A stretch of DNA of 14,240 bases from Rhodoferax sp. (GCA_030683195.1 JAUXQA010000047.1:1-14240); one strand, 5' to 3'. Counted from the stretch's first letter, positions 1-6,698 are shown. Notes: generated by a model not told the origin, from the sequence alone. Made by a program: numbers and translations.

Positions 1-841
1 TGATGAACATGATCACCGCACTGGAGAGCAAGGACTTGCGAAACACGGCCAACAGGTCGCCCAATTTGAGTTCCCGGTGAATCACAAACCCCACCAGCAG
101 CGCGTAAAACACCGCCACCACCGAGGCCTCCGTGGGCGTGAAAATCCCGCCGTAAATGCCGCCCAGGATGATGACTGGCATAAGCAGTGCCCAAGCGGCC
201 TCTACCGTGGCGCGGCCCACTTTCAAGCGAGCATCGCCATCGTTTTTACCCAACCCCTTGAAGCGACACCAGAGATGCACAAACACCATCAGCGCAGCGC
301 CAATCAGAAGGCCCGGCAGGATGCCGGCGATGAACAACTCGCCAATGGAGACCTCGGCAGCTACGCCAAACAAAATCATGGGAATAGATGGCGGAATGAT
401 CACCCCCAGCTCCGCTGAAGTGGCCTGCAAGCCGGCGGCAAAACCCACTGGGTAACCATGCTTGATCAGGGCCGGAATCAGAATGGAACCAATAGCGAAG
501 GTGGTCGCCACCGAGGAGCCCGACACGGCGGCAAAGATCATGCAGGTGAGCACACAGGTCATCGGGAGACCGCCCTGAACGCCGCCCACCAATGACTTGG
601 CAAAGCCGACCAAGCGGCGCGAGATACCGCCCGTCTCCATCAGATTGCCCGCAAGAATGAAAAACGGAATGGCCGCCAACGGAAATTTATCCAGTGCGCT
701 GAACAACTCCTTGGGCGCCATGATGAGCTTGCTGTTGTCAAAAATGGCAAGGCCCAAAACGGCCGAGCCGCCAATGGACACCGCAATGGAGATGCTGAAG
801 GCAAAACCCAGCAGCATGGTGATGAGCAATGTAATAGACAT
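1..841 (-). CDS. dctM: TRAP transporter large permease subunit, DctM (partial, 3' end beyond left edge)
   Basis: This is the large membrane subunit of a tripartite ATP-independent periplasmic (TRAP) transporter. With DctQ it forms the inner-membrane complex that imports an organic or sugar acid using the Na+ gradient. The start ATG is at 841-839 and the protein begins MSITLLITMLLGFAFSISIA. About 280 residues are visible of a family usually near 425, so the C-terminal third lies outside the window. The translation is hydrophobic throughout and has family stretches such as FPLAAIPFFILAGNLMETGG, AAVSGSSVATT and the proline-rich GVIIPPSIPMILFG. It starts 21 nt after the dctQ stop, with only a weak AGAG as ribosome site, so it is probably translated as part of the same message. 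The family call is secure. The substrate cannot be read from this subunit. Confidence 0.93.
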   Translation of the reverse strand, partial: MSITLLITMLLGFAFSISIAVSIGGSAVLGLAIFDNSKLIMAPKELFSALDKFPLAAIPFFILAGNLMETGGISRRLVGFAKSLVGGVQGGLPMTCVLTCMIFAAVSGSSVATTFAIGSILIPALIKHGYPVGFAAGLQATSAELGVIIPPSIPMILFGVAAEVSIGELFIAGILPGLLIGAALMVFVHLWCRFKGLGKNDGDARLKVGRATVEAAWALLMPVIILGGIYGGIFTPTEASVVAVFYALLVGFVIHRELKLGDLLAVFRKSLLSSAVIMFI

Positions 842-862
842 GGTTTCTCTTGTTGAGCGCAA

Positions 863-1354
863 TTACTGGGCTGTGGAGAGTTCGTCGTCGCGCGGGTCGA
901 TGTGGTGGGCGATTACGGCCAAAAGCGCCAGCAGGGCACCCGCCGGTATGGCGCCGTAAGCCCAGCCCATGGAGAGGTCCATGCTGGCAAAGGTCTGAAA
1001 GCGCACCCGGCTCACCAGCTCAATACCAAACCAGGCCATCGTGCTCAAAAACACCAGATTGACCCCCGTGACAATCCAGCGAACCGCGCTGCGCCAAACG
1101 CCACGCGAGAGACGCAGCATCAGGTCCACGGAGACCAGCGAGCCGTTGCGAAAAGCCACCACAATGCCCAGCATCACCATCCAGATCAGCAGCCGGCGCA
1201 TGGCCTCCTCGGTCCAAATGGAGGGTTGAGAAAACACAAAGCGGGTAATGACTTGCCAGATTCCCAGCAGGGAGATGAGCGCCAGCAAGGCACAGCCCGC
1301 GTACAGGCACAAGCCCGTGAACAGGCGATCGAGTTGGAGGATGAGCGTTTTCAT
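863..1354 (-). CDS. dctQ: TRAP transporter small permease subunit, DctQ
   Basis: This is the small four-helix membrane subunit of the TRAP transporter, 163 aa from the chosen start (MKTLILQLDRLF), which is typical for the family. Predicted membrane helices lie at about residues 14-38, 50-73, 90-112 and 132-152. Family features are visible: the SIWTEEAMRR segment after helix 1 (W-x-E-E-x-x-R) and RNGSLVSVDL after helix 2. An upstream in-frame ATG at 1390 would add 12 polar residues (MPRCDGDGCTKP) that the family lacks, so the 1354 start is preferred, although neither start has a good Shine-Dalgarno. It lies 51 nt after dctP and 21 nt before dctM on the same strand, the standard P-Q-M order. 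Confidence 0.93.
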   Translation of the reverse strand: MKTLILQLDRLFTGLCLYAGCALLALISLLGIWQVITRFVFSQPSIWTEEAMRRLLIWMVMLGIVVAFRNGSLVSVDLMLRLSRGVWRSAVRWIVTGVNLVFLSTMAWFGIELVSRVRFQTFASMDLSMGWAYGAIPAGALLALLAVIAHHIDPRDDELSTAQ

Positions 1355-1405
1355 GGGCTTGGTACAGCCGTCACCATCACAGCGAGGCATGAGAAGAAAT
1401 CGGTC

Positions 1406-2383
1406 TTACTTCACCGCTTGAATGGCGGCAATCTTGTCGGCGCCAAACTCTTTGGCGAAGTTGGCGTAGGCGGGGGCTACCGCCTTGCGAAAGCTCTCGC
1501 TGTTGACGTTTTCGACAATTTGTACGCCGTCTTTGCGCAGTTCGGCCAAGCCATTGCGCTCATCGTCGTTAACTTTCTTGCGTTGCGCCTCAGCGCCCTT
1601 CTTGGCCGCTTCCTGGAAGATGGCCTTGTCGGAATCGGACAACTTGCTCCAGATATTGGGCGACACGATCAGGACGGCGGGTGAGTAGACATGCTTGGTC
1701 AGGGACAGGTGCTTTTGCACTTGCGACAGCTTGGCCGACAAAATCACCGGAATCGGGTTTTCCTGCCCATCCACAGTGCCTTGCTGCAGCGCCGTGAACA
1801 CCTCGGGCCAGGCCATGGGCGTGGGGAGAATACCGAAGGACTTGTAGCCTTCCAGATGCACCTTGTTTTCCATCGTGCGGATCTTCAGGCCGCTGGCATC
1901 GCTGGCTTGAACAATGGGGCGCTTGTTGTTGGTCATGTGGCGAAAGCCGTTCTCGGTCCATGCCAACCCCACCAGGCCCTTGGCGGTCATTTTCTTGAGA
2001 AGGTCCTGCCCGAAGGGGCCATCCATCACCTTGCGCGCGTGCTCGTAATCGCGAAACAGGAAGGGAATGTCAACAATCTTGACCTCGGGCACAAAGTTGC
2101 CCAAAGCGCCAGTGGACGCATTCACCAGGTCTTGCGTGCCCAGTTGTACCGCCTCAATCATTTCGCGTTCGCCGCCCAGGGCGGCGTTGGGGAACTGCTG
2201 GCATTTGTAGCGGCCTTGCGTGCCTTTTTCGACCTCGTCACAAAACGCCACCGAGCCCACACCATAGTGGGAGTTGATGGCGGTGGAGTAGCTGATCTTC
2301 ATAACGGTCTGCGCGCCAGCTGTGCCGGCAACGCCCAGGGCGATCAAGGCCGCAGCGGCGATAGTTTTGGTTTTGTGGTGCAT
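1406..2383 (-). CDS. dctP: TRAP transporter substrate-binding protein, DctP family
   Basis: This is a periplasmic solute receptor of the DctP/TAXI-like fold that captures the substrate and delivers it to DctQM. It has 325 aa, normal for the family. A signal peptide covers residues 1-24 (MHHKTKTIAAAALIALGVAG..AGA|QT). Family landmarks are FPNAALGGEREMIEAVQLGT (about 64-83), the ligand-carboxylate arginine in LKIRTM (R169), and WPEVFTALQQGTVDGQENP (192-210). Two cysteines (48 and 61) in the mature protein could form a disulfide in the periplasm. The start is fixed by an AGGAG at 2391-2396 (minus strand), about 8 nt before the ATG. A longer frame without that site reaches back into the upstream gene and is rejected. 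It sits 50 nt behind the dehydrogenase, so the enzyme probably acts on the imported compound. Confidence 0.95.
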   Translation of the reverse strand: MHHKTKTIAAAALIALGVAGTAGAQTVMKISYSTAINSHYGVGSVAFCDEVEKGTQGRYKCQQFPNAALGGEREMIEAVQLGTQDLVNASTGALGNFVPEVKIVDIPFLFRDYEHARKVMDGPFGQDLLKKMTAKGLVGLAWTENGFRHMTNNKRPIVQASDASGLKIRTMENKVHLEGYKSFGILPTPMAWPEVFTALQQGTVDGQENPIPVILSAKLSQVQKHLSLTKHVYSPAVLIVSPNIWSKLSDSDKAIFQEAAKKGAEAQRKKVNDDERNGLAELRKDGVQIVENVNSESFRKAVAPAYANFAKEFGADKIAAIQAVK

Positions 2384-2433
2384 GGGGTGTCTCCTCGGAT
2401 TGAGTGGTTTGTCTGCGGATGGAACGAAAAAGC

Positions 2434-3264
2434 TCAGGTGATGCGCTGGATGCTGTCGGCGATCTCTTCGTGATCGAAGATTTTTTTCCAGTCGTCGCGC
2501 ATCAAACGCGGCTTGCCATAAGTAATGGCCTTGTTGCACGCGTCTGAAAATTGCCCCGGGATCTGCTTGAAGATCACCGCGCTCAAGATGGTCATGTGGC
2601 CCAACAAGAAGTCTCGGGCGGCATCGGCGGGCACGCCGCGTGCCACCACCTCGTCCATGGCCTCGCGCATCACATCCAGCAAGGTCGCGCACACCGTCTC
2701 CGACAAACCGGGCTCCAGCAGAGCCATTTGTTCCACGGTGACGCGGTAGGACCGGTCAATCGGCTGGTAAATGGTCTTGGCAATGGCCTCACCCAAGTCA
2801 AACGCTGCCTCGGGCCCCTGCATCAGGGCGCTGACAATCGATTGAGGCGCAGCAACGCCACCAAAATAGTCCGGCTTGCCCTCAATGTGCGTCTTCGGAT
2901 TGAAGATCGAAGGGTGGCACGGGTGGGCCACAAAGTACACGAGGTCATCGCGCTTGGGCAGGTGGCCCGCAAAGGGGGCCGCGGCATCGAGGGTCATTAC
3001 CATCGTGCCCGGCTTGAGCCTGGGCGCAATGTCGGCAGCCAATTTGCCGATCAAGGTGTCGGGCACGGCCAGGATCACGACGTCCGCGCCGTTGATGGCC
3101 TCGTCCACGCTCAGGCACTCCACGCCCACCTCGTCGCGCAACCGCTGGCGACCGACCTCGCCGGGCTCCACATGCCTCACCTCAAAAGCCGACCCTTTCA
3201 GGTTCAGGGACAGGCGCACGCCCATCTTTCCGCCCGCTCCAAACAATGCAATCTTTGCCGTCAT
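2434..3264 (-). CDS. NAD-dependent sugar-acid dehydrogenase, PGDH-C-terminal family (D-apionate oxidoisomerase-like)
   Basis: This 276-aa cytoplasmic oxidoreductase has an N-terminal Rossmann domain and a helical 6-phosphogluconate-dehydrogenase-like C-terminal domain. The dinucleotide-binding loop is GAGGKMG (residues 9-15) after a beta strand at 4-8. Other conserved stretches are DVVILAVPDTLIGK, the FVAHPCHPS segment and the C-terminal AVIFKQIPGQFSDACNKAI followed by GKPRLMRDDW. From memory, this family includes D-apionate oxidoisomerase (ApnO), which converts D-apionate to 3-oxoisoapionate with NAD+. The overall layout fits, but I could not test this by alignment. The start has a strong AGGAG (3272-3276) 7 nt before the ATG. 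A TTG-started extension to 3297 lacks support. As first gene of the TRAP operon it probably oxidises the imported acid. It could instead act on a related C4/C5 sugar acid. Confidence 0.82.
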   Translation of the reverse strand: MTAKIALFGAGGKMGVRLSLNLKGSAFEVRHVEPGEVGRQRLRDEVGVECLSVDEAINGADVVILAVPDTLIGKLAADIAPRLKPGTMVMTLDAAAPFAGHLPKRDDLVYFVAHPCHPSIFNPKTHIEGKPDYFGGVAAPQSIVSALMQGPEAAFDLGEAIAKTIYQPIDRSYRVTVEQMALLEPGLSETVCATLLDVMREAMDEVVARGVPADAARDFLLGHMTILSAVIFKQIPGQFSDACNKAITYGKPRLMRDDWKKIFDHEEIADSIQRIT

Positions 3265-3285
3265 CAGTTCTCTCCTGTGTGTCCA

Positions 3286-3307
3286 CCATGGCCCCAACTG
3301 GCCATGG
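3286..3307 (-). promoter_or_regulatory. Leader hairpin upstream of the TRAP operon
   Basis: A perfect 8-bp inverted repeat (CCATGGCC / GGCCATGG) with a 6-nt loop at 3294-3299 sits in the presumed 5' leader, about 10 nt upstream of the AGGAG at 3272-3276. In RNA it would be a stable GC-rich stem. It could modulate ribosome access or protect the message. There is no U-run after it, so it is not a standard terminator. The function is inference. Confidence 0.5.
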
Positions 3308-3338
3308 GCTTCGTCCTTAAAGACATTGAAGTGGCATG

Positions 3339-3367
3339 ATGGTATGACGACATGATCACCAGACCAA
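3339..3367 (-). promoter_or_regulatory. Candidate sigma-70 promoter of the TRAP operon with overlapping GntR-like operator
   Basis: On the minus strand, TTGGTC (3367-3362) and TACCAT (3344-3339) are separated by exactly 17 bp, giving a plausible -35/-10 pair of moderate quality with a start site near 3332. The -10 is overlapped by TGGTATGACGA (plus 3340-3350). This fits the T-N-GT-N3-AC-N-A pattern described for FadR-type GntR regulators, which often control sugar-acid catabolic operons. A perfect palindrome GGGTTAACCC (3370-3379) lies just upstream of the -35, where an activator could bind. No regulator gene is in the window. Confidence 0.35.
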
Positions 3368-3413
3368 CCGGGTTAACCCTAGTCTGAGAGCTGTAGTTCC
3401 CCGCTCGGGAGTT

Positions 3414-3469
3414 GATTGCTATTGTTTTTAGAAGCTCGTACCAATCAAGTTGACGGCTAGCGACTCATT
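3414..3469 (+). repeat. 56-nt dispersed intergenic repeat, copy A
   Basis: This segment aligns without gaps to the minus strand of 13830-13885, with 36 of 56 positions identical. Identical blocks are ATTGCTATTG, ACCAATCAA and CGGCTA. The pattern (GCTATT...T-rich, AGCT, then GGCTAGCG) resembles short intergenic elements I associate with Comamonadaceae genomes. The coordinates cover the aligned part only, and the real element may extend further. Confidence 0.55.
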
Positions 3470-3642
3470 CGTCTGGAATTTCGGTTGTTTTGGAGCCTCA
3501 CAGGACCTTGATGCGCTGTCAACGCCTTGTCATGCATGGGTAATCTAGAGTCTCTACTCGCCACCTTTTGACTTGATCTTTTTATACTGATTTACGGGTA
3601 GTCGGCACGATTGCCCGCTTACAAAAATCAGGAGAAACCATC

Positions 3643-5334
3643 ATGACTACTGTGTCCCCCGACATGCTCGCCCTGCAACGCCTGTACCACTTTGAAAAGA
3701 CGGCACCCACCCGCATCGCCCTGACCCAGCCTATGGGTGACGGGACATCCCGGGACTTCACCTGGGCACAAGTCGCGGAACAGACGCGACGCATGGCCAC
3801 CTACCTCAAGGCACAAGGGTGGGAGCCGGGCTCCAAAGTGGCCATCCTGTCCAAAAACTGCGCTTGGTGGCTGATGAGTGACCTCGCCATCTGGATGGCG
3901 GGCTATGTCTCGGTGCCGCTGTATCCCACGCTGGCGCACGACACGGTCAACCAGATCCTGACCCACAGCGAGGCCCGCGCCTGCTTTATTGGCAAACTCG
4001 ATGACTGGGAAGGCATGAAACCTGGTGTGCCTGCCGGCCTGCCCTGCATCAGTTATGCGCTGTCGCCCCCTGATGCAGTCAAAAACTACCAAAGCTGGGA
4101 TGCCATTTGCGCAAAAACGCCCCCCATGACGGGCGAAGTAATGCGCCCGGCCGACGAGTTGGCCACGCTCATCTACACCTCTGGCACCACGGGCAAACCC
4201 AAGGGTGTGATGCACAGCTTTGGCAACTTTGCTTGGGCGCTGGAGCAAGGCATCAAACGCATTCCCATGGGCGCGGACGACCGCATGTTGTCTTACCTGC
4301 CGCTGGCCCACGTGGTGGAACGCGTGCTGGTGGAGCATGGCTGGCTGCGCACCGGCATGCATGTCTATTTTGCAGAGTCGCTGGACACATTTGCGGCTGA
4401 TTTGCAACGCGCCCGCCCCACCATCTTTTTCTCGGTGCCGCGTTTGTGGGTCAAGTTCCAGCAGGGCATTCACCACAAAATGCCCCCGGCCAAGCTCAAC
4501 CGCCTGCTATCGCTCCCGCTCATTGGCTGGCTGGTGCGCCGCAAGATCCAAAAAGCTCTTGGCCTGGACCAATGCAAGTTCGCCGCTGGCGGCGCAGCAC
4601 CCATGCCGGTGGCCCTTCTGCAGTGGTACCGCAAGCTCGGCATCCGGGTCAATGAAGGCTATGGCATGACCGAAAACCTCGCTCTGTCGCACCTGACCCT
4701 GCCCGGCCAGAACCAGGAAGGAACGGTAGGACCAGCCTACCCCGGCGTGGAAGACCGCATTGACCCCCAAACCGGCGAAATCCAGATGCGCAGCCCCGCG
4801 CTGATGCTGGGCTACTACAAAGAGCCCGAGTTGACCCGCGAAGTCTTCACCGCCGACGGCTGGCTGCGCACCGGCGACAAAGGCACGATTGATGCCCAAG
4901 GCAATCTGCGCATCACCGGGCGCGTCAAAGACCTGTTCAAAACCAGCAAGGGCAAGTATGTAGCCCCCGCCCCGATCGAAGACAAATTGGTCATGCACGA
5001 ATCAGTTGAGGCCTGCGTCGTCACCGGCGCCAACCTGGGCCAGCCGTTGGGCATTGTGATGATCAACGCCGAGGCGGTTGCCCGCATCGCTGACCCGGTG
5101 GCCCGTACCGAGCTGCAAAGCTCGCTGGGTGAACACCTGAAGAGCATCAATTTGACACTCGATCCTCACGAGCAACTCAAATGCCTGGTGGTGGTCACCA
5201 CCGCCTGGACCGTGGACAACGACCTCATTACCCCCACCTTCAAGGTCAAGCGCAACCGCATTGAAGACGCTTACGCAAGGCACTACGAGCGCTGGGAATC
5301 GTCAAATCAGCAGGTAATTTGGGAGTCGGCGTAA
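3643..5334 (+). CDS. AMP-forming long-chain acyl-CoA synthetase (AMP-binding enzyme)
   Basis: This enzyme activates a carboxylate, probably a long-chain fatty acid, with ATP through an acyl-adenylate and transfers it to CoA. It has 563 aa. The ANL-superfamily motifs are in order: P-loop YTSGTTGKPKG (178-188), YLPLAHVVER (218-227), the GGAAP region (316-320), YGMTE (340-344), WLRTGD (407-412) and the hinge GRVKDLFKTSKGKY (426-439). The C-terminal LITPTFKVKRN (528-538) is like the eukaryotic-type/FadD15-like synthetases (COG1022 style) rather than E. coli FadD. It has no signal peptide or clear membrane helix. The start has AGGAG at 3630-3634 with 8-nt spacing. It runs divergent from the TRAP operon and 85 nt ahead of proQ. 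Chain-length specificity cannot be read. Confidence 0.92.
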   Translation: MTTVSPDMLALQRLYHFEKTAPTRIALTQPMGDGTSRDFTWAQVAEQTRRMATYLKAQGWEPGSKVAILSKNCAWWLMSDLAIWMAGYVSVPLYPTLAHDTVNQILTHSEARACFIGKLDDWEGMKPGVPAGLPCISYALSPPDAVKNYQSWDAICAKTPPMTGEVMRPADELATLIYTSGTTGKPKGVMHSFGNFAWALEQGIKRIPMGADDRMLSYLPLAHVVERVLVEHGWLRTGMHVYFAESLDTFAADLQRARPTIFFSVPRLWVKFQQGIHHKMPPAKLNRLLSLPLIGWLVRRKIQKALGLDQCKFAAGGAAPMPVALLQWYRKLGIRVNEGYGMTENLALSHLTLPGQNQEGTVGPAYPGVEDRIDPQTGEIQMRSPALMLGYYKEPELTREVFTADGWLRTGDKGTIDAQGNLRITGRVKDLFKTSKGKYVAPAPIEDKLVMHESVEACVVTGANLGQPLGIVMINAEAVARIADPVARTELQSSLGEHLKSINLTLDPHEQLKCLVVVTTAWTVDNDLITPTFKVKRNRIEDAYARHYERWESSNQQVIWESA

Positions 5335-5385
5335 CAAACAGCGACAGAGACTGACCGAACGCAGTTTCCAGGGCGCGTCATTTGG

Positions 5386-5416
5386 TTGACAATCGCGGGT
5401 TGACTTCACGTTTAAT
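5386..5416 (+). promoter_or_regulatory. Promoter-like hexamers immediately upstream of proQ
   Basis: A perfect TTGACA (5386-5391) is followed 19 bp later by TTTAAT (5411-5416), which matches 5 of 6 of the -10 consensus. Spacing is long for sigma-70. The predicted start point (about 5422-5424) would fall at or just after the annotated ATG of proQ (5420), so either the message is nearly leaderless or the pair is fortuitous. Confidence 0.3.
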
Positions 5417-5419
5417 TCC

Positions 5420-6190
5420 ATGACCGACACCACATCTGACGCGCCCATCCTTGTAGCCGAGTCCGCTCTGGCCACTGACACTGAGACATTAGTTGCTGTT
5501 GCAACGCCTGTGTCTGACCTGACACCTGTGCCCGCCTCCGCCCCCAAGCCTGCCAAAAAGCAAGACCGCATGCAAGCGGTTTTGCCGGTGCTGGAAAAAT
5601 TGTTTGAGCTCTACCCCCACCTGTTTGGCGCCGAGTTTCGGCCCCTCAAGCTGGGCATTTACCAGGAGCTGCTGGCCGCTCACCCCGAAGAATTCAAGCG
5701 CGACACGCTCAAGGCTGCTCTGGGCCAACACACCCGGTCCACGCGCTACCTGCAAAGCGTAGCCGCAGGTCTGGGCCGTTTTGACCTGCAAGGCGCCGAG
5801 GTGGAAAGCGTGTCACCTGAACACGTGTACCTGAGTATTCTGGAATTGTTCCGCCGCCGTCAACTCCGCGCCCGGGAAGATTTGCGTCCCAAGCTCAAGG
5901 CCCAACTGATCGCCGCCTTTGAGGCATCAGGCCTGAGCCGCCAGGACTACATGGCGCGAGTGCAAAACAACGATCTTGACGCCAATGCCCTGCTGGAAGA
6001 TGCCCTGGCCGAGGTGGACCAGAAACTGGCGCGCCAGGAGGCGTTGTTGCGCGCGTTTGATGCCAGCGGCAAGACGCTGGCGGAATTTGCAGAGATGTAC
6101 GGCCTGGACCGCGCGGCCCAAGCCGGCCTGCAGACGCTGGATGGCAAGCGCCAGGCGCCCGCCGCCCAGCCCGAGCCCCAAGCTCAGTGA
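5420..6190 (+). CDS. proQ: ProQ/FinO-domain RNA-binding protein
   Basis: This is an RNA chaperone of the ProQ/FinO family, expected to bind structured 3' ends and small RNAs in the cytoplasm. It has 256 aa. Residues 1-50 are a low-complexity Ala/Pro/Thr/Val-rich tail. The ProQ/FinO domain spans about 51-145, with LYPHLFGAEFRPLKLGIYQEL (split by the recognisable RPLK at 74-77), TRSTRYL (105-111) and the helix SPEHVYLSILEL (132-143). A further region of about 110 residues (146-256) holds helical segments, including a glutamate/alanine-rich one near 186-225, and a Pro/Gln-rich end. No Shine-Dalgarno precedes the ATG. The next Met is residue 51, exactly at the domain start, so the start is not certain. 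The stop overlaps the end of the facing pspC-like gene by 7 bp. Confidence 0.88.
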   Translation: MTDTTSDAPILVAESALATDTETLVAVATPVSDLTPVPASAPKPAKKQDRMQAVLPVLEKLFELYPHLFGAEFRPLKLGIYQELLAAHPEEFKRDTLKAALGQHTRSTRYLQSVAAGLGRFDLQGAEVESVSPEHVYLSILELFRRRQLRAREDLRPKLKAQLIAAFEASGLSRQDYMARVQNNDLDANALLEDALAEVDQKLARQEALLRAFDASGKTLAEFAEMYGLDRAAQAGLQTLDGKRQAPAAQPEPQAQ

Positions 6191-6534
6191 GTCGTTGACA
6201 CGGGCAGGTGATGAATGTCGTCTTCCCGCGGCACCAAAATCCACATCAACAGGTAGACCAGCAGTCCGGTTCCGCCCAGCAACAGCAGCAGGGTGAAAAC
6301 CAGGCGCCACAGCCAGGCATCCATGCCACTGAAAACGGCCAACCCGCCGCAGACGCCGCCCAGCCAGGCATCGCTGCGAGAACGGCGCAGGCCGTTGAGC
6401 GCCGATATTTTTGAAAGCGGCGCTTCCGACGCCGGCTGCAGGAGCCGCGCCTTGGCTTGCGCAAACTCGGTCTCAGTCAAGCTGCCGCGTGCGCGCATTT
6501 GTTCAAGTTGGGTGAGTTGTTCAGCGAGTGTCAT
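6184..6534 (-). CDS. SHOCT-PspC domain small membrane protein
   Basis: This 116-aa protein combines an N-terminal SHOCT-like helix pair (about 3-33: LEQMRARGSLTETEFAQAKA) with a PspC domain (about 48-105). The PspC part shows LRRSRSDAWLGGVCGGLA, then WLWRLVFTLLLLLGGTGLL and YLLMWILVPRE, giving one long or two short inner-membrane helices. PspC proteins take part in phage-shock/envelope-stress signalling. SHOCT modules are short C- or N-terminal motifs thought to mediate oligomerisation. AAGGAG (6541-6546) lies 6 nt before the ATG. It follows the secreted patatin gene by 164 nt on the same strand and converges on proQ with a 7-bp overlap. No pspA, pspB or pspF is nearby, so the function may be independent of the classical Psp response. 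Confidence 0.85.
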   Translation of the reverse strand: MTLAEQLTQLEQMRARGSLTETEFAQAKARLLQPASEAPLSKISALNGLRRSRSDAWLGGVCGGLAVFSGMDAWLWRLVFTLLLLLGGTGLLVYLLMWILVPREDDIHHLPVSTTH

Positions 6535-6565
6535 ATCGGGCTCCTTAAAATTAGTTGGACCGCTG

Positions 6566-6577
6566 CAATCCGGATTG
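6566..6577. promoter_or_regulatory. 12-bp perfect palindrome upstream of the SHOCT-PspC gene
   Basis: CAATCCGGATTG is a perfect palindrome 32 nt upstream of the gene's ATG, in the only gap between it and the patatin gene. It is a possible operator. I could not define a convincing promoter around it, so the function is open. Confidence 0.3.
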
Positions 6578-6698
6578 GTTCAGCCTGCCTCAAGAACCCG
6601 AGAATACCGGTGATGTCAGCTCAGGGACAGCCACATGCGACCGACTGCCGCTGGGCTTGACGAACGGCAAGTGACGCCGAGCTTCCTGCACCCTGCGT

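Larger units (their letters stand above)
3265..3642. other. Divergent intergenic region (378 bp) between the TRAP operon and the acyl-CoA synthetase
   Basis: No gene is supported here. The left part (3286-3379) carries the leader hairpin, leftward promoter, GntR-like half-sites and palindrome listed separately. The middle (3414-3469) is a copy of a 56-nt intergenic repeat. The right part (about 3540-3642) must hold the rightward promoter. A TATACT hexamer at 3583-3588 is a possible -10, but no -35 lies at normal spacing, since the TTGACT at 3568-3573 is only 9 bp away. A strong AGGAG at 3630-3634 serves the synthetase start. The region is visibly more AT-rich than the flanking genes. Confidence 0.7.

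Noticed and set aside
902..1684. Long plus-strand open frame of 260 codons opposite dctQ and dctP
   Set aside because: Its product is rich in His/Gln/Arg with no family features and lies antisense to well-supported TRAP genes. Such frames are common opposite GC-rich genes.
2384..2692. Longer dctP start extending to 2692
   Set aside because: It would run through the end of the dehydrogenase gene. The start at 2383 has a strong AGGAG and is followed by a proper signal peptide.
1691..3339. Plus-strand open frames opposite dctP and the dehydrogenase (1691-2473 and 2551-3339)
   Set aside because: Low-complexity basic/His-rich products, antisense to clear genes with ribosome sites and conserved motifs.
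3568..3588. TTGACT and TATACT as a promoter pair for the acyl-CoA synthetase
   Set aside because: Only 9 bp separate them, far below the 15-19 bp needed. The TATACT alone may still be a -10.
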